From contig NZ_VTRU01000001.1 of assembly GCF_008274625.1 (NCBI RefSeq), positions 1,736,001-1,800,000 of the forward strand: DNA of 64,000 nt, given 5' to 3'. Source of the stretch: Chryseobacterium panacisoli. GTDB lineage: Bacteria > Bacteroidota > Bacteroidia > Flavobacteriales > Weeksellaceae. Each line of letters opens with the position of its first letter. The first letter of the stretch is position 1. The notes below the pieces were generated by a model. The model had not been told where the DNA came from. It saw only the letters and a list, made by a program, of their open reading frames with translations, and did not search any database. The position numbers and the translations under genes are program-made. Below, piece after piece: positions 24,465 to 32,264 of the stretch.

Positions 24465-24493
24465 AGCCCGGACAGTACCTGTCCGGGCTTTTT
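24465..24493 (+). terminator. Attenuator-type terminator before tyrS
   Basis: AGCCCGGACAG (24465-24475) and CTGTCCGGGCT (24479-24489) form a perfect 11-bp stem with a 3-nt loop, then TTTTTC. It ends 20 bp before the tyrS ATG, so full termination would silence tyrS. Confidence 0.8.
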
Positions 24494-24513
24494 CATTTTT
24501 AAAACTATTCAAC

Positions 24514-25713
24514 ATGATCCATTTATTACAAGAAAATGCAGCTATCATCCTGCCTGAAAATGGTTTGGAAGAAAAACTTACACAAGCCAAAGAGGAAAAC
24601 AGAAAACTATCTATTAAACTAGGGTTTGATCCTACCGCTCCGGATCTGCATCTGGGACATGCAGTAGTGCTAAAAAAGCTGAAACAATTTCAGGACCTGG
24701 GACATCAGATCATTATAGTAGTAGGAAGCTTTACAGCAAGAATTGGTGATCCTACAGGGAAAAATAAAGCCCGAAAACCTTTAAGTGCCGAAGATGTACA
24801 GCATAATGCCCAGACTTATATCAATCAACTTTCCAAAGTGATTGATATCCAGAAGACAAAAATTGTTTTCAACTCGGACTGGCTGGATGCCCTCGACTTT
24901 TCGGAGGTTATCCAGCTGCTATCAAAAGTTACTGTGGCTCAGCTGATGCACCGTAACGATTTTAATAAAAGATTTACAGAAAATACTCCTATTGCCATGC
25001 ATGAACTGGTATACCCAATTCTTCAGGGGTTTGATTCTGTAAAAATTGAGTGTGACATCGAAATGGGTGGCACAGATCAGCTTTTCAACTGTACCATGGG
25101 AAGACAGCTTCAGGAGGTGCACGGAATGCCTGCTCAGATCGTCATGTGTATGCCATTACTGAGAGGCCTTGACGGCAAGGAAAAAATGAGTAAGTCACTG
25201 AATAACATTATCGGACTGACAGATGAACCCAACGAAATGTTTGGAAAAACAATGTCTATTCCTGATGCATTGATTGAAGAATTTATCAACCTGACCACGG
25301 ATCTTTCAGTGAAAGAAAAAACGATTCTTGTTTCGCGAATGACAGATGGCGAAAATCCTATGAATATTAAAAAAATCATTGCCAAAAATATCATCAGCCA
25401 ATACCATGATGCCGCTTCAGCAGAAAATGCGGAACAGTTCTTTATCAATCAGTTTCAGAATAAAAATTTTGAAGAGAAAGTGTATGAGCCTGTTTCTATA
25501 CATGGTTTGAAGAGCAACGAAAACAAAGTATCGATTGTGGAACTTTGTCATCAGCTTAAAAATGACCTCAGCAAATCGGCGGTCCGAAGGTTAATTGAAA
25601 ATGGAGGAATTCAGGTCAATAACATTAAAATAACAGATGCTAATGAAGAAATGGAACTGATCCCTCAAACGAAGATAAAAATCGGGAGAAGAGGCTTTTT
25701 TGAATTAATATAG
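24514..25713 (+). CDS. tyrS: Tyrosyl-tRNA synthetase, 399 aa
   Basis: Class I aminoacyl-tRNA synthetase that charges tRNA-Tyr in the cytoplasm. The HIGH-type motif is HLGH at residues 46-49, and the KMSKS loop is exact at 224-228. G-S-F-T-A-R-I-G-D-P-T-G and the tyrosine-site segment MGGTDQLFNCTMGRQLQ are present. A C-terminal S4 RNA-binding domain lies at about 335-399 (V-R-R-L-I-E-N-G-G-I-Q-V). The preceding leader ORF with a Tyr-Tyr pair and the terminator suggest attenuation control. Confidence 0.97.
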   Translation: MIHLLQENAAIILPENGLEEKLTQAKEENRKLSIKLGFDPTAPDLHLGHAVVLKKLKQFQDLGHQIIIVVGSFTARIGDPTGKNKARKPLSAEDVQHNAQTYINQLSKVIDIQKTKIVFNSDWLDALDFSEVIQLLSKVTVAQLMHRNDFNKRFTENTPIAMHELVYPILQGFDSVKIECDIEMGGTDQLFNCTMGRQLQEVHGMPAQIVMCMPLLRGLDGKEKMSKSLNNIIGLTDEPNEMFGKTMSIPDALIEEFINLTTDLSVKEKTILVSRMTDGENPMNIKKIIAKNIISQYHDAASAENAEQFFINQFQNKNFEEKVYEPVSIHGLKSNENKVSIVELCHQLKNDLSKSAVRRLIENGGIQVNNIKITDANEEMELIPQTKIKIGRRGFFELI

Positions 25714-25860
25714 GGCTGGAAGATAGAAGCTGGGAGAAGGAAGTTTCTGGATGACAAGTAACACCTGAAGTTATTTGATTGATTTTTTTTTAAATAGAAG
25801 TTCTTTACAGCACAAAAATTACTTCCAGCTTCCTTCTCCCGGCTTCCCTCCTTCAACTTA
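25714..25860. repeat. Purine-rich inverted repeat, GAAGCTGGGAGAAGGAAG type
   Basis: GAAGCTGGGAGAAGGAAG (about 25727-25744) and its near-complement TTCCTTCTCCCGGCTTC (about 25830-25846) flank a 90-bp AT-rich stretch. A related degenerate sequence is at about 5841-5870. These look like a dispersed intergenic repeat family rather than a terminator. Confidence 0.5.
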
Positions 25861-25893
25861 TTTCAATATCTTCGTTTTTTAAAACTATTTCCA

Positions 25894-26415
25894 ATGAGCT
25901 ACATCATGGTTGACATAGAATCGGACGGCCCGATTCCCGGTGATTTTTCAATGGTCTGTTTCGGGGCAGTTCTTGTCACAAAGCAACTGGACATTAGTTT
26001 TTATGGAAAACTGAAGCCTGTTTCTGAAAAATTTAATCCTGATGCTTTAGCCATTTCCGGCTTCACCAGAGAGGAAACAATGAATTTTGATGATCCTGAG
26101 ACCGTAATGCTTGCCTTTGAAGACTGGATTAAAACGAACTCCAAAGGAAGACCTATTTTCATCAGTGATAATAATGGTTTCGACTGGATGTTTATCTGCT
26201 GGTATTTTCATCATTTTATCGGAAGAAATCCTTTTGGTTTCTCTTCCAGAAGGCTTTCTGATCTTTATTGTGGACTGGAAAAAGATACTTTTGCGCAATG
26301 GAAACATCTTCGTAAAACCGAACATACCCACAACCCGGTAGATGATGCCAGAGGAAATGCAGAGGTTTTACTGTATATGAAAGAAGAAATGGGACTAAAA
26401 ATTGCATTAAAGTAA
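25894..26415 (+). CDS. RNase T/DnaQ-type 3'-5' exonuclease domain protein, 173 aa
   Basis: DEDD-superfamily exonuclease fold. Motif I is MVDIESDGP with the D-x-E pair, motif II lies in FISDNNGFDWMF, and motif III in HNPVDDARGNAE (H-x4-D type). All metal-binding acidic residues appear intact. At 173 residues it is a single catalytic domain and probably acts on RNA or DNA 3' ends in the cytoplasm; the real substrate is unknown. A TATCTTCG -7-like element is about 15 nt before the ATG. Confidence 0.85.
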   Translation: MSYIMVDIESDGPIPGDFSMVCFGAVLVTKQLDISFYGKLKPVSEKFNPDALAISGFTREETMNFDDPETVMLAFEDWIKTNSKGRPIFISDNNGFDWMFICWYFHHFIGRNPFGFSSRRLSDLYCGLEKDTFAQWKHLRKTEHTHNPVDDARGNAEVLLYMKEEMGLKIALK

Positions 26416-26428
26416 GAACTCTAATTTT

Positions 26429-26436
26429 TATTTTTG
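26429..26436 (+). promoter_or_regulatory. -7 element abutting the GNAT start (TATTTTTG)
   Basis: Exact TAnnTTTG match in the 24-bp gap after the exonuclease gene. The ATG at 26440 follows after 3 nt. Confidence 0.5.
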
Positions 26437-26439
26437 AAT

Positions 26440-26880
26440 ATGAATCTTAACCTGCGCTACAAAAAAGCTGACGACACCGATATTGATTTTCTTCTCGATC
26501 TCAGAATGAAAACCATGAATCCTCATTATGAAACTTCAGGACTTTCTACTGACAGAGAAACAACCCTTCAAAGAGTTCTGTATCAGTTTGAAAAAGCCGA
26601 TATTATTTTTTTAGACAATCAGCCCATCGGACTGTTAAAAGTAGACCGAACATTTACCAACATTGAGGTCCTTCAACTTCAGATTGATCCCAGCCAGCAA
26701 GGGAAAGGACTTGGAAAAATGATTTTGTCTGATATCCTGGAGGAAGCTTCACTCGCTGGAAAAACAGTGTCATTAAGTGTTTTAAAAACCAACAAAGCCC
26801 AGCATCTTTATACAAGTCTTGGTTTTAAGATTGTAGGGGAAGATGAGTATTCTTATTTTATGGAAACTGAAAGGCAGTAA
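26440..26880 (+). CDS. GNAT-family N-acetyltransferase, 146 aa
   Basis: Acetyl-CoA-dependent N-acetyltransferase. It starts MNLNLRYKKADDTDIDFLLD, contains LQIDPSQQGKGLGKMILSDI with the pyrophosphate-binding Q-x-x-G-x-G-x-x, and ends Y-T-S-L-G-F-K-I-V-G. An in-frame TTG at 26434 lies inside the -7 box, so the ATG at 26440 is the start. No substrate can be inferred. Downstream lies a GGGCTAAAGCCC-type repeat element before the convergent Ter module. Confidence 0.88.
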   Translation: MNLNLRYKKADDTDIDFLLDLRMKTMNPHYETSGLSTDRETTLQRVLYQFEKADIIFLDNQPIGLLKVDRTFTNIEVLQLQIDPSQQGKGLGKMILSDILEEASLAGKTVSLSVLKTNKAQHLYTSLGFKIVGEDEYSYFMETERQ

Positions 26881-26901
26881 ATTGAAAATTATTTACATTT
26901 T

Positions 26902-26963
26902 GGCTAAAGCCATTGGACTTTTTTCATTTGATTAAAACGGGCTAAAGCCCATTTCTATTGATA
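26902..26963 (+). repeat. GGGCTAAAGCCC-type composite intergenic repeat
   Basis: GGCTAAAGCC (26902-26911) and CGGGCTAAAGCCC (26938-26950) are followed by ATTTCTATTGATA. The same two-part unit occurs three or four more times at 35.2-35.55 kb, including once in reverse orientation. It may also act as a terminator for the two convergent genes. Confidence 0.7.
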
Positions 26964-26979
26964 CGTTCACAATAACAGC

Positions 26980-28491
26980 CTACTGATTTGCCATGGTCAC
27001 ATAGATCAGCCTTCCGCCCTCTTCAGCAGATAACAGTATTTTTTTACCATGAGTCAGTTCAACCATAGAACCGGGTGGAATTTCTTTCTGTTCTGTGACA
27101 TCTTTCATTCCGGACAATCCTTGATTCACCAATATCCATCTTCCCTGATGGAATGTAAAATATCCCACAGGCATTTTATCCTGCATCGTCAGGTTTTCAT
27201 TACGTATCACTTTTCTGGAAACATGCCATCTGAACAGATACTGATTATGATAGACCATCAGTCTGTGATTTTCCGGTTTCCATACCTCATCATCAAATTT
27301 GAAATACAAATCTAAAACGGGCAAGGTTCCCTGATGCGGTGTTCCGCAGAACGGACATTTGGGGCTGCTTGTATTATCAAATACGTACCATTTTTCAGTA
27401 CAGCTGGAATTATGACAAGGCTGTATCAAATCCACGGTTTTCAACAGGGCAGCTTCCCATTCGTTGGCTGTAGGACGTCTGATGGGGTCATGCAATCCGT
27501 CTATAAAGGTTTTTCTGAAGAGATCTGAAAGATAAGGTCCGGTTACGGTATAAGGAATCTTTTGAGGATCACCCCAGAATGCATCCCATTTCCGGAGATG
27601 ATCTGTTTTTACGTGGTTGGAAGTGTTTTCAGTATCTTCCATAAATAGAGCTTTTTCTCCCATGGATAGAATTTCATCTTTTTCGGAATCCAGATCCCAT
27701 ATTTTTCCTCCACGTAAAGGATGTCTTCTGAGCAGGTACATATAAATCAGAACAGCAAGGGCATGCAGATCTGTTTTTTGATTGGGCAGATGTCTTCCGG
27801 GATCCTGAAGGCTTAAATGTTTTGTTTTCATCACTTCAGGGGCAATAAAATCGGAAGTTCCTATCACTTCAGGCGGAAACAGCTTAGGAACAACAAGACC
27901 GTCTATATCAATAATACAGGCTGATTTCGTCGCGGGATCTACCAGAATATTATTGTATGATAAATCGGAGTGTGCCAAGCCCATCTGATGCAGCTTCTTC
28001 ACTCCTCTGCTGATATTGACTGCAATCTGAAAATAACTCAGCCAGTCTCCCAGCTCAGATTGGTCAAGCCTCAATGGATATTGCTGATTCCTGAACATAG
28101 GTGCGGTAAACCATTTTCCTACTTTATCCTGTCCCTGAATATTATCTGAACCAATATATCCTTTTGCAAAATAGAATTTATTATGGTAAACAGGAACCAC
28201 AATTCCTGTAAGTTTATTTCTTTCAACAATATCGTAAGGCCATCTGAATATTTCGTTTAGAAAATACTCAGAAGCATTTCCACTTTGTATACTTTGCAGA
28301 TAGGTGGAAACAATCCTCCTGATTCTTTCTTTTTGCCCTTCATCCAGCGGACTTCGGTAAAAAGCCACCACATACTCTTTATCGGGAGAAAAATAAACAT
28401 CTTTCACGCCGCCCCGAATAGGGTTTTCGTCTACATATTCATAGGATTTGGCTGAGTCCAGTACAGAAACAACCTTAATGATCTTTTTCAT
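26980..28491 (-). CDS. Kinase-like protein of the TerY-P module with C-terminal zinc ribbon, 503 aa
   Basis: Protein-kinase fold. The catalytic loop is HSDLSYNNIL (residues 174-183) with Asp-176 and Asn-181, and D-I-D-G at 195-198 replaces DFG. The N-lobe beta3 strand reads VVAFYR, where an A-x-K-type Lys is expected but Ala-43 is found. Four Cys at about 359, 364, 379 and 382 form a zinc ribbon, and the last ~110 residues are a beta-rich domain. It is the last gene of the Ter cluster, 4 bp after the PP2C gene. It is the probable kinase partner of the TerY-P triad, but activity is uncertain. Confidence 0.82.
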   Translation of the reverse strand: MKKIIKVVSVLDSAKSYEYVDENPIRGGVKDVYFSPDKEYVVAFYRSPLDEGQKERIRRIVSTYLQSIQSGNASEYFLNEIFRWPYDIVERNKLTGIVVPVYHNKFYFAKGYIGSDNIQGQDKVGKWFTAPMFRNQQYPLRLDQSELGDWLSYFQIAVNISRGVKKLHQMGLAHSDLSYNNILVDPATKSACIIDIDGLVVPKLFPPEVIGTSDFIAPEVMKTKHLSLQDPGRHLPNQKTDLHALAVLIYMYLLRRHPLRGGKIWDLDSEKDEILSMGEKALFMEDTENTSNHVKTDHLRKWDAFWGDPQKIPYTVTGPYLSDLFRKTFIDGLHDPIRRPTANEWEAALLKTVDLIQPCHNSSCTEKWYVFDNTSSPKCPFCGTPHQGTLPVLDLYFKFDDEVWKPENHRLMVYHNQYLFRWHVSRKVIRNENLTMQDKMPVGYFTFHQGRWILVNQGLSGMKDVTEQKEIPPGSMVELTHGKKILLSAEEGGRLIYVTMANQ

Positions 28492-28495
28492 GGTA

Positions 28496-29773
28496 TTAAT
28501 AGATTATTGCCAATGTACGGTCATCGTGATTTCCTCTGCTCCAGAAATCGCTCCATATTAAAAGCTGTTCATCAATTTTTTCGTCACAGATAAAATCTAC
28601 TTTCGCACGATCATCGTTATTTCCGGCCAGGTCTTCAAAAAGAGATTTCCAGCTTTCTGTATCTTCCAGTTTATTTTCGGTGATGAATTTCGGATCATAA
28701 ATACCGTCCGTCATCAGTACGAGATAGGAAAAATCATCTACACAGGTAATCCTGAAACGGGAATTCATCTTATCGTTGAAAATTTCTTTCATGGTGATAA
28801 AACGGGTACCTCCGCTAAATTCACCCACATCCATCTGATTTAAAAGTTGTACTTCAGAAAAATCAGGATTGATGAGATTAATAGGGCAGTCCCCCACTCC
28901 AAAACTAAGAATCACATACCCGAAATTAAACTTTTTAAGTAACGTAAAAATCAGCGTAGCATGCAGATCACTTACAGACAGCGTATTTTCCGATGCCGTC
29001 TTTTCTAATGCCTGATACACTTCTGCAACACTTTCTGATAAAATATTTTTGATATTTTGCTCTGCTTCTGAATGTTCTCCAATGGATACCTCAGTACCAT
29101 ACAACCTATCAATATTGCTTTCAATGCCACTTAAAATCTCCTGAGAATTGAAAAACTGATTCACCGTTGCCGTTGCCAATCTTGAACCTTCTCTTGCAGC
29201 TGCTGCCGAACCTGCTCCATCTGAAACAGAAACAATATTCCAGTCTCCGGGAAGGTTATTCACTGCAAAATCATCTTCACGAAATTTCCCTTCATGGGCA
29301 TGAGAACGTCCTCTTTTGGAAGCTACAACAATTTTTTTGTCTGAAAATGAACCTTTGAATGAATCTTCTTCCGACTTATAAAAAGCGGCATTTCTATCGC
29401 TTGGAATATTTTTCCACAAGTCTTTCGGATCTGCATTTACAAAGAGCTGTACTTTTTTAGTTTCAATCTGCTTCTTATCATGAATATGATAAAACTGAAC
29501 ATCCAGATGATACATATTGTTGGTAACCGGAGTTCCTGAAATTTTATTGTTTTCAAAACTAAGCCCGGTTGCTTCAAGTCCGCCGATATTCTGAATTTCT
29601 ATATTTGGAAAATCGTCCATGTCAAGTTGAAATTCATAAAACTGCTTGGCACCGGCGTTCTTCAATACCCAATGAGCATCTTTGAATTCTTCTTTTTCTC
29701 TGTAAACAGCAGCTTGTTCCATGGACTTTGGTTTAGATTCACCGGCCGATTTCCTGAAGAATTTACCCATCAT
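28496..29773 (-). CDS. PP2C-type protein phosphatase with N-terminal Ig-like segment, 425 aa
   Basis: The C-terminal ~275 residues are a PP2C domain with its acidic metal ligands: R-E-D-D-F at about 165-169, SVSDGAGSA at 182-190, G-V-G-D-C, L-M-T-D-G, and HDDRTLAIIY at the end. Residues about 43-113 resemble a cadherin/He_PIG Ig-like domain (GLSFENNKISGTPVTNN). That domain is usually extracellular, yet no signal peptide is present. The first ATG overlaps the TAA of the upstream TerY gene as TAATG. It should remove phosphates placed by the neighbouring kinase. Confidence 0.87.
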   Translation of the reverse strand: MMGKFFRKSAGESKPKSMEQAAVYREKEEFKDAHWVLKNAGAKQFYEFQLDMDDFPNIEIQNIGGLEATGLSFENNKISGTPVTNNMYHLDVQFYHIHDKKQIETKKVQLFVNADPKDLWKNIPSDRNAAFYKSEEDSFKGSFSDKKIVVASKRGRSHAHEGKFREDDFAVNNLPGDWNIVSVSDGAGSAAAAREGSRLATATVNQFFNSQEILSGIESNIDRLYGTEVSIGEHSEAEQNIKNILSESVAEVYQALEKTASENTLSVSDLHATLIFTLLKKFNFGYVILSFGVGDCPINLINPDFSEVQLLNQMDVGEFSGGTRFITMKEIFNDKMNSRFRITCVDDFSYLVLMTDGIYDPKFITENKLEDTESWKSLFEDLAGNNDDRAKVDFICDEKIDEQLLIWSDFWSRGNHDDRTLAIIY

Positions 29774-30816
29774 TAGCCTAAGGTTCTGTTAATATCAAAT
29801 CCACCTCCGGAAAAACCGTAATAATCCGAAGTTCCGCACCATGGACATTTGCTGTATCCTTCTCCTCTCAGACAGTGAATTCCCCCACACGAACACGTAG
29901 CCAACGCAATGGGATTGGCACAGTGAGGGCATGAAGTTCCTCCGTCCAGCTCTTCAATATTGATTTTAAGATGGGTTTTCTGATTTGAGGAAAGTCTGTA
30001 GTAGGCTTTTTCATCAATTTTATAAGCTCCGTCCAGTCTGTAATATCTGGTAGCCATTCCCGGTATGCTTGATTCTGCAAATGCTTTTTTAAATTTCATC
30101 AGATAAAGCTTTTCAGTTTCCTGACATTTCCCGTTCAGTACTACAAAATTGTTATCCGGGAATCTTTGTTCCATTTCAGGATCTACTTTTTCGAGAATAA
30201 GAGAATCGATCTTAGAAAGGTTGATTCCTTCTTTTTTGGCCTCTGTTACACTCTGGCTGGTTGTTTTAATAGAATCTGTTACCCATTTGAAAAATTCTTT
30301 ATAGGAATTCTCATCAGAGTTGTTAAACAGCAATACATTATCGGCTAATGAACCGAGCAGTTTATAATTTGTATTTTCACCTATAGATACGGCAATCGTG
30401 TTGGGTTTTCCGTTGTATTTATTGTTCCACCTTTCAATGGCTTTGGTAGCATCATCGGTAGGTACTCCATCCGTAAACAGAAAAACAATAGGTTTCCAGT
30501 CTCCTTTTCTTTCATAGGTTGTTTTCACAATATCCCTGTCGATACAATCCATTACTTTGATCAAACCCTGGGAAAGTGATGTTCCGCTCCCGATTGGAAT
30601 TTTAGGGGGATAAAAGCTGATAATATCCTGCATGGGAGTAATGACTTCCGCTTCTCCTGCAAAACCTATCACGGAAATATAAACGGTTTCGAGTGAATAG
30701 GGATCTTTTTTCAATTCCCTGATGATATTGGCGATACCTTCCTGTACCTGCTCAATAGGTTCTCCAACCATAGATTCGGAGATGTCTACTAAAAAATAAA
30801 TAGGCAGTCTTCTCAT
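29773..30816 (-). CDS. TerY-like von Willebrand A protein with zinc-ribbon tail, 347 aa
   Basis: The vWA fold has a complete MIDAS: DISES at residues 11-15, a T-S-L-S-Q-G threonine loop, and F-L-F-T-D-G. A C-terminal Cys-rich region (CPHC ... CSC ... C ... CPWC) forms a TerY-C-type treble-clef/zinc-ribbon domain. vWA proteins of this group scaffold metal-dependent complexes with TerD in tellurite/stress systems. It is co-directional with a shorter vWA paralogue 17 bp upstream and overlaps the PP2C gene by one base. Confidence 0.88.
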   Translation of the reverse strand: MRRLPIYFLVDISESMVGEPIEQVQEGIANIIRELKKDPYSLETVYISVIGFAGEAEVITPMQDIISFYPPKIPIGSGTSLSQGLIKVMDCIDRDIVKTTYERKGDWKPIVFLFTDGVPTDDATKAIERWNNKYNGKPNTIAVSIGENTNYKLLGSLADNVLLFNNSDENSYKEFFKWVTDSIKTTSQSVTEAKKEGINLSKIDSLILEKVDPEMEQRFPDNNFVVLNGKCQETEKLYLMKFKKAFAESSIPGMATRYYRLDGAYKIDEKAYYRLSSNQKTHLKINIEELDGGTSCPHCANPIALATCSCGGIHCLRGEGYSKCPWCGTSDYYGFSGGGFDINRTLG

Positions 30817-30833
30817 ATTGTAAAGACAGTTTT

Positions 30834-31472
30834 TTAAATAATAATATTAAGCTCCGATGGTGGCGGAGGTAATGTGATATTCTCTCCCGTATTCTGAGAA
30901 TGCCCTCCCTGTGTAATGGAAGAACTCACCCATCTGAAAAAGGAAGAAAGTGTGATAGCGTCTGTGGTATCCAGTTTTACCACATGATCTGTCAGTTCTT
31001 TCAAAAACTGTTCATCAGCTTTAGGACCGGCTGCACAACCTACGATGGCTCCAAACTCCAGTCCTCTGATCACAGGAATCATTTGTCGGTACTTCTGGAT
31101 ATCTGAAGGTTTTCCATCTGTAAATATAAAAAGTAGCGGCTGCCAGTCTCCTTTTGCATCCACAGATTCTTTTACAATCTCTTTCTGTACCAATTCAGAA
31201 ACCATTTCCAGAGCAGCTCCCGTATGAGTGGGTCCACTGTCCGGACAGGTAATTTCCATGGGATAAAAGCTCGCCAGATCAGTTAAAGGAATAATATTTT
31301 TAACTTCTCTATCAAAGGTAATGACGCTTAGATGCAGGCTGTCCATCGCCTGTGGATCTGCACGAAGCATACTGATCAATCCGTTGAAGCCGTTATTCAG
31401 CGCCTGAATAGGTTCACCGTTCATAGAACCTGAAGTATCTAATAGAAAATAAGCTAATAATCTCCTGCTCAT
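30834..31472 (-). CDS. TerY-like von Willebrand A protein, 212 aa
   Basis: A compact vWA domain without the zinc tail. The MIDAS reads DTSGS at residues 12-16, then S-G-P-T-H-T-G and F-I-F-T-D-G-K-P. The length equals E. coli-type TerY. It is paralogous to the next gene, whose first ~210 residues align in layout. The two may form a complex. It is the first gene after a long hairpin that separates it from the terD genes. Confidence 0.88.
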   Translation of the reverse strand: MSRRLLAYFLLDTSGSMNGEPIQALNNGFNGLISMLRADPQAMDSLHLSVITFDREVKNIIPLTDLASFYPMEITCPDSGPTHTGAALEMVSELVQKEIVKESVDAKGDWQPLLFIFTDGKPSDIQKYRQMIPVIRGLEFGAIVGCAAGPKADEQFLKELTDHVVKLDTTDAITLSSFFRWVSSSITQGGHSQNTGENITLPPPPSELNIII

Positions 31473-31492
31473 TATGACAAATATTTATTCTG

Positions 31493-31529
31493 AAGCCGGC
31501 TAGGAAGTCGAAGACTTCCTAGCCGGCTT
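31493..31529. terminator. 17-bp perfect hairpin between terD and terY
   Basis: AAGCCGGCTAGGAAGTC (31493-31509) and GACTTCCTAGCCGGCTT (31513-31529) with a 3-nt GAA loop. On the minus strand the hairpin is not followed by a T-run, so it may be a partial terminator, an attenuator or an RNA-processing site inside the Ter transcript. Confidence 0.7.
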
Positions 31530-31556
31530 TATTTTGGTTTGATAAAAATTTAGAAT

Positions 31557-32234
31557 CTAGTTGGAATAAGCGTACTGCTGTCTCAGAATATCTATAAAGT
31601 TATCTGTATGATGCGGCTCTCCCACAGCACGGAATTTCCAGTCTCCGTTGTGACGGTATGCTTCCGCAAAAACCATTGCACACATTCCGTTCATACTTGA
31701 ATCTCCGGAAAGGCTGTATTTTGTAATTTCTTTTCCACTAGCATCTACCGCGCGGATAAATGCATTTTCGATCATTCCGAAGTGCTGGTTATTCGTTCTT
31801 CCCTGATAAATGGTAACAATGAATACAATTTTCTGATAACTCTGATCCAACTGGTCCAATCTTACAATGATCTGCTCATCATCGCCATCTCCTGCTCCGG
31901 TCCTGTTATCTCCTGTAAGCCATACATTTCCGCTTGGATGCTGCATAGAATTGAAGAAAACCACATCTCCCTGATAAAGCCCCATCTGTCTTCCGTCATT
32001 GGTCTGCACAGTTTTTCCAAGATTAGCTACTTTTCCATTGCCATCTAAGAGGAAAGCCACTGCATCAAGGTCATATTCAGCTTCTTTACTGAACAGTTTT
32101 CCAAAGAATCCGCTGCCTTGCTTTCTTACATCCCATCCTAAGCCAATGGTTACTTTTGAAAGATCATAAACGCTTTCTCCACGGTCATTCTTTCTTAAAT
32201 CTATCGTTTGTCCTTTCTGTAAATTAATTGCCAT
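31557..32234 (-). CDS. TerD-family protein, 225 aa
   Basis: TerD proteins bind Ca2+ through paired Asp-rich loops and take part in tellurite, phage and general stress resistance. The family start MAINLQKGQTIDL, then V-T-I-G-L-G-W-D, the loop DLDAVAFLLDGNG (residues ~55-67) and T-G-D-N-R-T-G-A-G-D-G-D-D-E are all here. It is longer than the upstream paralogue, mainly through an insert near K-Q-G-S-G-F-F-G-K-L-F-S-K. It is 30 bp downstream of that paralogue and ahead of the hairpin. Confidence 0.92.
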   Translation of the reverse strand: MAINLQKGQTIDLRKNDRGESVYDLSKVTIGLGWDVRKQGSGFFGKLFSKEAEYDLDAVAFLLDGNGKVANLGKTVQTNDGRQMGLYQGDVVFFNSMQHPSGNVWLTGDNRTGAGDGDDEQIIVRLDQLDQSYQKIVFIVTIYQGRTNNQHFGMIENAFIRAVDASGKEITKYSLSGDSSMNGMCAMVFAEAYRHNGDWKFRAVGEPHHTDNFIDILRQQYAYSN

Positions 32235-32264
32235 AGTTATCGTTTTTGTGTATTGGAGTGTTTT

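Noticed and set aside
24030..24513. T-box or other known riboswitch upstream of tyrS
   Set aside because: No T-box specifier/antiterminator arrangement was recognised; the Tyr-codon leader and terminator explain the region better.
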